NCBI GenBank assembly: GCA_015499995.1
Contig: JADNRV010000012.1
Location: 62,001 to 126,000, forward strand
Direction of reading: 5' to 3'
DNA length: 64,000 bases
Source: Flammula alnicola
Lineage: Eukaryota; Basidiomycota; Agaricomycetes; Agaricales; Strophariaceae
The notes under the pieces were generated by a model. That model saw only the letters and a list, made by a program, of their open reading frames with translations, was not told the DNA's origin and ran no database searches. How positions within the stretch are numbered: position 1 is the first letter of the stretch; every line of letters begins with the position of its first letter. This document shows positions 55,472 through 64,000 of the stretch, piece after piece. A program made the translations under genes and the position numbers.

Positions 55472-56241
55472 ACCTTTGCACTATGTACACCGTGTGTTAA
55501 GTGAAAGGAAGAAAGGCGATGATTCGGGCGCTTAAGCTTTAAGATCGGATAGCAGTGCAAATATGTGCAAATAAATAGATAACCCCTGGATGGGGCGTGG
55601 GACTACGCTTCCTGCATATCCAGCCCATGGCCAGAGAGAACACTCGAGTCCTAATAATGTTAGAGTCAGTTCGGCAACCATAAGTACATATCGGCCCAAC
55701 CTCGCAACAATTAATTTGACCATCGTGGGGTTGACCGCCAGCCACCAAATTCCCACTCCATCCCAGATCCTATCGAAGGTTCAAACGTTCAAGCCTCACC
55801 GACGTATCCCACGCCCTTAATTAACTAACGATATCTAGCCAACGCCGAGATAAGTACTGTACAAAGAAAAAACATGAAATTCTAGTATTGGTAGAGAGTA
55901 CAGAGCGCTTTTGAGACATCGATGTCGTATGTATGTAGGGCGTATCGCTATGAAGTCTAGTCCGAGACCGGCAAAGGTATGGAAATACATTGGGGTGCAC
56001 AAATTGCGTTGAAGCAATGGATTGGGAGAAGTTGGTCGACGTGGTGTGGTGGGATGAAACAGCCGCATAGCAGCCAAAAGAGGAATCACGGACCGCCAAA
56101 AAAAATGCTGGAGTAATAAAACAGAAATTAGATTCTCTTCTGCCCCAACACCAACAAGCACGCCCGAAAGCAAGAGAATAGGGATCAAGACCGAAGGAGT
56201 AGAGTGGGAAATCTCTTGTTAATTTTCCAACTAATATCTGT
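55472..56241. other. Intergenic with duplication copy B, ATP-citrate lyase 3' flank
   Basis: Includes duplication copy B (55686-55985). The minus-strand frames of 117 and 225 codons crossing this area are shadows that run into the lyase 3' end in another frame. Confidence 0.5.
55686..55985. repeat. Direct duplication, copy B
   Basis: Same orientation as copy A (53757-54150), about 1.9 kb away. Sequence identity is high, with small indels (for example ATGTCATATGTATGGCG versus an expanded ATGTATGTAGGGCG form). Copy B lies directly downstream of the ATP-citrate lyase gene. Confidence 0.75.
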
Positions 56242-59200
56242 CTACTGCATGCGACCCAACACTCGTGGCTGCGAGACGTCAGCCATGTTGATGAAGATGT
56301 CGTCTGCAGGGTGACGGTATAGAGGAGCACGCAGGCGCTTCTGATCCAGATGATGGCCAATGAAACCAATGCTGCGTCCAAGGACGAACAAACCGTTGAG
56401 GGTACCAATCTTGATGTACTCATCAGCTTCCTCGGGCGTGAAGGCACCACTATCACGGAGAAGATCAACAAAGGACACGGCGATGCAACCATCAACATTC
56501 AGGATGAGCTAAAAATGAACAGACAAAGAATGAGCAAACAGGCACGTGCGGCTGGGAAGGAATGTCACTCACAGTATCCTTCTTCGCGGTGGTGACCTTC
56601 TCGACGGCAAGAGCATAGTCGAGCAGACTGTGGCTAGGGAAGTTCTTGAACACATACTCCTTCACGAGCTCGACGCGCAGATCAGGGTTGTTGACGCTCT
56701 TGATCTTGTGCCCAATACCGCTGACTATAAAAGAACGTCTCATCAACAACTGATAACACAATAAAACACGATCTACTGACTGAGCTTGTTGGCCTTCCTC
56801 GAGTTGTCGACGAACTCTCGTGGTGTCAGGCCAGTATCACGAGCGTTCGAGAACATGGCGGCAGCCTCATCCAGGGCACCTCCGAAACGGCTACCAATGG
56901 TTAACAGACCCGATGCCAGAGACGAGATCAAGTCCTTGCCAGCACGCGAGGCGACGATCGTGTTCATGGCACCAGACACAGCCGGACCGTGGTCAGCAGT
57001 AAGCATGAGCACCATCTCAATGAACTTGGTCGCCCATGGTGGCAGGCCTAAAGAACAGGAAACTTCAGCGTTGATAGCATATAAAGGGACAACGAGACTT
57101 ACGGCGCTTGAACCAGAGCAAACTGACGACACCTCCGAGGCCGATATCCTCCTTGAACACATCCGAGATCCTCATACCAGCGTACAGGAGCTCTTGCCCT
57201 CGCTCGTCCGAAATGGTGGAAATGAAAGCAGCAGGCTTACGGATTAAACCGAGCTCTTGCGCCCACTTGTAATCCATAGGAATGACTGGAGGCTCAACCT
57301 CAGGCTTAGGCTTGATGGTACCGTTCCTGACGAGGGTCTCGTATGTCTCCTTCAGGACGTGGGGCAGCTCCTCGAAGGTATCGGGCACGATGAATCCAGC
57401 ATCCCTCATGGCCTTGTTCTTCGCGTCGGCAGTCTCCATGTCGCTGTTGGCCATAGAACCAGCGTGTCCGAACTGCACCTCAGTAGCGAACATCTTGGCG
57501 CAAGTACCAATAGCCCATGCAACGATAGGCTTGCGGATGATACCCTTCTTGACGGCATCGATCACACGGTATTCCTCAATACCACCGACCTCTCCGAGGA
57601 GGACGAGCATCTTGCAGTCGGGATCCTGCTCGTAGCGAAGGAGATGGTCGATGAAGGTGGAGCCGGGGTAACGATCACCACCGATGGCGATACCCTCGTA
57701 TGTGCCGTTGGTGACGAGAGAAAGAATGTTGTTCAGTTCGTTAGACATGCCTCCAGACTTGGAGACGTATCCAACAGAACCAGGGCGGTAGAGCTTGGAA
57801 GCGATGATGTTGTCCATCATTCTGGAAAAAAGAAGAGTTAGTTCGCGAATACTTACTCTTTTAACAAAAGAGACTCACCCTCCAGAGTTACCGATCCTGA
57901 AGCAACCAGGCTTGATACCACCGACGGTAGCAGGACCGATAATGAGAACACCCTTCTCCTTGGCCTTCCAGAGGATCTCGCGAGCATGACGCTCAGGAAC
58001 ACCCTCGGCGATGAGGGCGAGGGCCTTGATCTGAGGGAACTCCAAGCACTCGAGGGTGCTAGAGTACACACTACGAGAGCTGGCGAAGTTGACGACGACA
58101 TCAACATCGGGGTGCTTCGCGACCGCCTCCTTGAAGCTGGTGTAAACAGGCAAGAGAGTCTCCTTAGTTCCCCAGTAGAACTTCTGAATGTGGTGACCAC
58201 CGAAAGGGTAGATCATGGCAGCAACGGAGGGGGTTTGACGGCCGCATGAGTAGTCAAAGTCGAGCATTCCTTGGATGGCACGGGGTTGGAGACCATAGAC
58301 GAACGAGCGAGTAGTGGCATCGAAGGGCCTGTACGACGGGCGGGTGGTGGAGGAAGTCTTGGTGTCAAAGTGCACGAGGATATCAGAAGGCTGGGTGCGC
58401 TCTCCGTCTGGGTGGATGGATCCGACAGCGTTGCTAGGCTCTCCAGCAGGAACGACCTGAGCAGGAGGAGTATCGGGTTGCACGGACTGGAGACCGTGCA
58501 GTCCAGCGTTGCTAGACTTGGTCTTGCTGATGTCGATACCAAGGGCAAGAGGGACAATCTCGGTAATGTGTGTGTCCGGGCCAAAGACACGGATAGGAAC
58601 CCCCAAGCTCTCACCGAGCAGGCGCATGGCCTTGAGACCCTCCTGGTAGTTGGGACCTCCACGACGAACGAAGATCTTGACTTGATGCGCGATCAGTTGG
58701 TTCTTAAACTCCTTGAGAGCACGAATGATGCCCTTGAAAGTTGCGGCGACGTTGGTGAAGTTAGCGATACCTCCTCCGATGATCAGGATCTTGCCCTTGG
58801 GGTTGGGCTTGCCACGGGTAATGAGATCGACTAAGTTATGCGGGTATGATCAGGATCAGCCTTCTTTTCAAATGAAACTTTTACTTACTGATGGTCTTAG
58901 CATATTCGTAGGTTTGGCCTTCGGTGGGAGCACCACTGTATTCACCATAGTTGGCAAGTTCATCGGCAAATCCATGAGCAGCAATAGCATCGGAGTAAAC
59001 GACGCTAGCACCACCACCGGCAACCATCGTCCAGATACGTCCCTCGGGGTTCAAAACGGTGAGCTTGAGCGAAGCACCGGTCGACGCGTCAAGTTTTTGG
59101 ATGTAAGCTTCCTCCTTGGTCAAGTCACGGCCGAAGGGCGCGGGCCAGACCTAAGAAAACGCGCATATATTTAACGAAGACGTCTTCACATGCCGTTAAA

Positions 59201-60359
59201 AGACATACCATTGGTGGTCCACGATCAGCGGACACCTTTCCGCCCTTCGCGGAGGCGGTTTTGCTGGCTTCATCCTCATTTCGCTCGTAGACGGACAAGT
59301 CGCGAGCAATAGCCCACTTAGGGCCGCAAATGCTCTCTGCCGTCTGATCGAGCTTCGCAGCCATATCGAGGTAGCAAACCTGAGGCTCGCCGCCCTTAAC
59401 AGCATCGAGAACAACGAGAGGGTTAATCTCGAGGTAGGCAAAGTGGAGGTCGACGTAGACGCTGTACAAACGGATCAGGAAGTCGATGAGGGTTTCTTTC
59501 TTTTCCGCAGGGACATGCTTGAGGAGAGTCTGGGCAATGGTCTCGCGGGATGGGAATGGTTGTGTGACGGGAAGGTTGAGGACCAATGCTTTGGCATCAA
59601 CATCGCCAATGTCGACTCCTCCCTCGTGGGTGAAGAGGATCGAGTCCCCTTCTCGTGCGGAGGTAATGCAAACATAGTATTCGGTGTTGGAGGGGTGGGG
59701 AAGGAACGGTTCAACAATGAAGTTGTTCAGGGTTCCGGTAATAGATTCGACCTATGAGAACGACATTTGATCAGTCACGTGTATTTATTGTGCGACGCGT
59801 ACCCCCGCAGGAACACCTGGACTGCCGCAAGGCAGGTCCACCCAAGGGTCCGCCGTTGCATGTATCACATTAATACGTGATAGATATCATCGCGATGGAT
59901 GGATAACAAACACGTTGCGATTCAGTAGCGAGCGTGTATGCGTGCAAAAGCGCACAAAATGGCACGAGACCCACCTTCTGAGGCTTTCCTGCCCTCGCGG
60001 CGATCCATGGTTTTGCTTCGTCCCATGTTTTGTTCAGAGCGAGGAGACCAGCCTTTCCGCGACGCTTGATGAGCTGATCAGGCTTAGCGACGAGCTTGGT
60101 GTTGAAGACCCAGCCTGGAAGCTTGGTGTCAGGGGTAATCGAGTCAGTTGCTGGATCCCATGAGATCTGTGCAACCTTGACGGCGGGATACTGGAACTTG
60201 GTCTTGACCTGGGCGTGGGGTGCAACTGGTGGTGCGCGTTCGAGCCAGTAAGCAAGGAGGAGCTTGGCGTCGTACTCGCGGATGGCTAGAATGTCAGTGG
60301 TTAGTAAACGCGACTATGCCGGGCGAGACGCGTTGTGAGCACGTACCTTTAGACGACAT
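56242..60359 (-). CDS. ACLY: ATP-citrate lyase (single-chain, fused form)
   Basis: This cytosolic enzyme makes acetyl-CoA and oxaloacetate from citrate, CoA and ATP, feeding fatty-acid and sterol synthesis. The first exon (ATG 60359) is MSSK plus a split codon, then [17 protein letters not shown]. Order along the protein: ATP-grasp half ([59 protein letters not shown]), linker ([12 protein letters not shown]), CoA-binding and ligase half ([44 protein letters not shown] with the phospho-His in GHAGS) and the citrate-synthase-like C-terminal domain ([46 protein letters not shown]), stop 56242-56244. The one-chain fusion is the animal and basidiomycete form; most ascomycetes have two genes. About eight introns, no defects seen. 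Confidence 0.96.
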
Positions 60360-62220
60360 GACGGATGAGAGAAAGAAAGAAAGAAAGGGTGGGCGAGAGG
60401 GATTTAGAGAATTGGGTTGATATAGAAAGAGACCCTGGTCCGATGCAATATCCAAATGAGGTTCGATTAGGGTGCAAATACCACAACCCCCAAAATTCAC
60501 ACGCGCAGCAAGATATTTATCTCGACCCATACATATTTTTGTTTTTTTATTTCCTCCTCGTACCACCATCCAAGCGGCCGCTGCGCCACCCTTTCTCCTT
60601 GAATTCCACAAATGGTGGTTAAGCCTCCGACGCAACCTATGTCGAGCCACTTTTTTACGACATCGCCGGGATTAATTTCCCGACGTCACCGCAAGAACCA
60701 ACTTATGAAAGTTTGCTAAATCTAAATCTTCTTCACTGCAAGGCCGCCTAGCTAGCTATCATAAAAAACGTCATATTCAGCATAGCAGTCTACCATTCCT
60801 GTCCAAAACGCAACATTCTCGAACGAAGAAGTTACTCAGTATCAGACAAGCATCGGAGTGATTCTCACTCCGCGCAACCTGGAGTTGTGCTCATTTCACA
60901 GCGTGTTAAACGCTGGACTCATCTAATTGTAGACAGCGGGCGTACTTTGTTACATGCAAACCCCAAACCCAACATTTTTCGACACAATACACATGCAATG
61001 GACCAGCAGGTCGGTTAGGTCACCGATTGCCGTACGCATTAATCTCATGTATGGGCCATTGCTGAAATGGCCCACGCGAATTCCGATTGGCTGCGATCCC
61101 CAGCCCGAGACATACCTGATCCGTTGCCACTAACAACTCCGCCCTCCGATCGCGAACTGATGACATGCAAACAGTTATTCTTGCATCATCAGTCGACTCT
61201 CACGTCGCAACGCTTTGGTCTACGCTGAAATAGCATGTCGCTCCGCCAAACTTGCCCCACCCACCCCAATTTTTTCCTTGCACACACGGCGCTTTAACCC
61301 GAGTAATCGATAAGTAGATCACCACGATGTGATAGCGACAATTACGCCGGAAGGAAGGCCAATCCTCTCATCGGCGTGCCCTGCTTGGTAAGAGCTCACA
61401 GTTGTCTCACGCGATCGCCTGAATATTGACCGAATTCCAGTTAATTTCTCCCGTTTAATAGAGTTGATATCCACGCGAAGAAATGTGCCCAATGGGAGAA
61501 TCTCGTTATTCTATACAGACAACGTTTCTAAAAACCACAGGCAAGACATACACTTTTTCAAGCTGCAATGCGTTGCAAGTCAACTCTATATATTGAATCA
61601 TCGAATCACAGAGGCCGACACAGACCCCGCCGATCCTCGCCAATCCTTATGTTGCTCGGCAAGTCATCCACTTAAATTATGAACTCTGGTCTTTCTGGTC
61701 GTCTTCACAGGCCCCAACGCGCGCACAAGTCCCATGCGACATATTTCCCATTGAAGGCTGCTATCATGTGCATACATTGACCTCGGAGTCGAAGCGGCGC
61801 ACTTCCTAGCTGACTAGTACAGAGACGCTGCTTCGGCCAGCCTCCTTTTTTACAACGTCTAGCTAGCCCACGAAGAAACGACAAGAAGTACTGATCAATC
61901 ATAACAAATCTATTTCTTTCAGAGTAACACCTTCGCGTTCTTGAAGCAACGTTGACTCGAAGCTACCTGGGTCTGCATCTCGTTATTTCCACGTGTGCAA
62001 TAAACACATCTAGAGATGCTGCAGTCCGGGGCGTTGCGGTTCGGCCTCGGAACCGCAACGCAGGAAGCTCACTTCTCAGAGTCAATTCAAGTTTACGCCC
62101 ATGAAGACAACTTCAACACCTAATCATGGCGATCACAATAATTCTGCGAGATTCAGCTAACAACGTAGACAGCCATTTCAGATCCATAGGGGTCGAACAT
62201 CAAATACTCGATAAAGTCCC
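60360..62220. other. ATP-citrate lyase promoter side, then gene-poor DNA
   Basis: A GAAA microsatellite (60370-60388; CTTT on the sense strand) lies in the 5' UTR just above the lyase start, resembling the CT-rich tracts of strongly expressed fungal genes. From about 60700 to 62220 I see no coding frame, RNA gene or repeat I can support. Confidence 0.45.
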
Positions 62221-62400
62221 ATGACATACGAAACGGACAACCGCCCGTCGAGTCAAAGGCGGAAGCTATTAGACTCGAACCCAGTCTACTTGGGGAGAAT
62301 ATCTACGGCTCTGTGTAGATTAGTAAAAATTGATGACAAGTGTTTTTTCCCAACTCGATTGAGACTGTGTGATCGCCGGATATTCTCCCAAGTAGACTGG

Positions 62401-63050
62401 TACGGATTTACCGTAACCGAGTACATGAGTTTTTCAAACCCCGAACAACGACCGAAAGCGGAAATTCGAGCTTCACGTGCTCAAACGCGTCGGGCGCGTC
62501 ATTGTTTGCTGTAATCTTATCAGCACCACTATGGCATTCTCGACGCCGTTCAAGAGGTCGCGCAACGACGAAAACGCGAATACACCTGCGCGTCAACGTC
62601 TCGAGACCCATTTCGTACCCCACTAGCACCGCGACAGCCGTCACAAGACAACTTTACCACACCTGTCACTCCGGGCTCTGCTTCTTTCTTCTTTATCGAT
62701 GGTAACACGCCCGTTCCCAAGAGACGTCGTCCTGTGAAGGAGCTAGCACCAGGAGAGCACGAAAGGCTCATTCAGCGACGCCAGGAGAAGGAATGGCAAC
62801 AGGCAGACAGGACTCGAGAGCAGGCAATCTCAATGGCTTACAAAATCCTGCTTTCACTGTGAATTGGGCTCATTATCTTGCAAAATCACTTAGAAATAAC
62901 TTATTCATCATATTATAAGTGTTTCTACTGAGGGCCTAATGTATAATTCTCCAAACAAAGGGAGTGCTGGCTGCATATAGGGGGAATTTCCGCTTTCGGT
63001 CGTTAGTCGGGGTTTGAAAAACTCAAGTACTCGGTTACGGTAAATCCGTA
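62401..63050. mobile_element. Decayed inverted structure with transposon-like coding scraps
   Basis: Two 67-base arms (62401-62467 and 62984-63050, starting TACGGATTTACCGTAACCGAG) are inverted copies with about three mismatches. Similarity weakens but continues outward to about 62265 and 63160, through a CCCAGTCTACTTGGG-type block that itself occurs as an inverted pair at 62281 and 62381. Each arm encodes the same peptide, WYGFTVTEYMSFSNP or WYGFTVTEYLSFSNP, read inward. The interior holds MAFSTPFKRSRNDENANTPA (ATG 62531, stop 62624) and, in another frame, TPVPKRRRPVKELAPGEHER and IQRRQEKEWQQADRTREQA (stop 62862): a frameshifted, basic, nuclear-protein-like coding remnant. TA lies at both outer arm edges, but that is weak evidence of a target duplication. 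I cannot assign a superfamily. Confidence 0.5.
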
Positions 63051-63239
63051 CCAGACGTCTTGGTAAAGATTCCTCCTGTAGGCAGTGCCGAAATGGGTTG
63101 GCACAGCCACAATCTTCCCAAGCGTCTGGGTCGAGACTAGGAAGCTATCGAGTGACGACTCATGAGTCAAGTTCCTTGATCCAAAAGAATAACAAATTGG
63201 GCATGACATGGATTCCTCCGCTCCGAGTCGACGGGACAC

Positions 63240-64000
63240 GGAAAGATATTGATCCGTTGGTCAGGATCCGTTAGAGCGCGATATCCGAGTCATCATGCAT
63301 TAGAAGCTAAGCGCCAGAAGTTGAGTATTGTCGGAAATACGGAAATGCGGGTGAACTCCGCCTGGATTTCCTCGACATCTTACTTGCATCTTACACCGAT
63401 GTTTATTTAGCGTCGAATGCTCCGGGAAGAGACTTGAAAACAAGCGCCCATAAGCGGCCCAAGAGTAGACCAGTTTTTGGGCGCTTTAACTCCACCAATA
63501 GACTAGCAGTAGTGCTTCCTCGCCCTCCTGAATATTCCTTCTCGTATATATACCGTAGGTGCAATGCACTATTCGGCAGTTTCAAGATGTAGAATTCAGA
63601 AGTCGAAATATCTTGACAAAACTTGACGCATCATCGTTAATTCTGGGGTGTGTTGAATGGGCATCCTGTAATTAGATGTTGCTATATGAGTAGTAAGTGA
63701 GCAAGCATCACCAGGCGTTATGTGTTCCAGAAAAATTACACATGGTAGGAAGTAATCGACGATAAGGATTTGTTAGAGTCGCAGCAGGCGCACTGAAGGA
63801 AACGAGTGGGTAGTGTCTGCTGTTGTAGACATGGCATAGCGCACTTGATTCCTACTGACTCGGTCGGGAGCGCCTCGGGAGTCGGGAGTCGGACACAGTG
63901 GAAGTTAATTACAATCTATTCGACATAGTATCAGTGGGTTCGAGATAATACCTCTCCTGGTATCCAAAACAACGATGAGTCACTCCTACGAATTATTTCG
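63240..64000. other. Gene-free right edge
   Basis: No supported gene. A minus-strand frame at 63585-63403 is short and unrecognised. Confidence 0.4.

Noticed and set aside
55821..56498. 225-codon minus-strand frame at the ATP-citrate lyase 3' end
   Set aside because: Its upstream half overlaps the lyase last exon in a different frame; shadow ORF.
56786..59757. Long plus-strand frames (up to 194 codons) across 56.8-59.8 kb
   Set aside because: All are antisense to the high-GC3 ATP-citrate lyase exons, a known source of spurious antisense ORFs.
60370..60388. GAAA microsatellite as a special regulatory element
   Set aside because: Short simple repeats in fungal 5' UTRs are common; nothing else marks it.
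1..64000. tRNA, rRNA and CRISPR features
   Set aside because: I scanned for tRNA T-loop (GTTCRANNC) context, rRNA-like segments and regular spacer-repeat arrays and found none that hold up; CRISPR is not expected in a eukaryote.

Overview
The window comes from a filamentous fungus, almost certainly an agaricomycete basidiomycete. Genes are broken by many short (about 45-70 nt) GT-AG introns. The gene families are typical of mushroom-forming fungi: a CBM1-tailed AA9 monooxygenase, a single-chain ATP-citrate lyase, an HGDLK-type kinase, thaumatin-like/ricin-B secreted proteins, an F-box protein with a long preceding coiled coil, and DUF6534-like membrane proteins. All coordinates were read by eye from splice motifs, so exon ends inside genes are approximate unless stated.

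Layout. 0-7 kb: 3' end of an amidase-signature gene, an AA9 LPMO (minus), a hAT-like MITE and an APH-fold kinase gene (minus). 7-19 kb: a second hAT-like MITE, an F-box/leucine-rich gene, the small TFIIA subunit, a GT61 glycosyltransferase gene broken by a third hAT-like MITE, and an Atg27/MRH-type membrane protein. 19-27 kb: an intron-rich exo-rhamnogalacturonan lyase gene, a TKL-type protein kinase gene, and a small gene encoding three 29-residue Gln/Asn-rich repeats. 28-35 kb: a secreted thaumatin-like plus ricin-B lectin protein with a decayed partial copy, a xylose-reductase-like AKR divergent from a second amidase, a short orphan gene, and a 939-bp element with 215-bp terminal inverted repeats. 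37-47 kb: three tandem P450 genes, of which only the middle one reads cleanly; the spacers are themselves repeated and carry amidase relics. 47.8-51 kb: a six-hairpin (GH105-like) hydrolase and a seven-TM DUF6534-like protein. 52-53 kb: two nested TA-flanked MITEs. 53.7-60.4 kb: a coiled-coil membrane protein flanked by a direct duplication, and ATP-citrate lyase. 60.4-64 kb: mostly gene-free, with a decayed inverted structure carrying transposon-like coding scraps.

Together, the AA9 enzyme (cellulose), the exo-rhamnogalacturonan lyase plus GH105-like hydrolase (pectin side) and the xylose reductase (pentose use) fit a plant-litter or wood saprotroph; ATP-citrate lyase supplies cytosolic acetyl-CoA. 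The most unusual parts are the mobile-element insertions with intact target-site duplications (one inside an exon), the diverging P450 array with an intron present in two of three copies, and the repeat protein at 26.5 kb.
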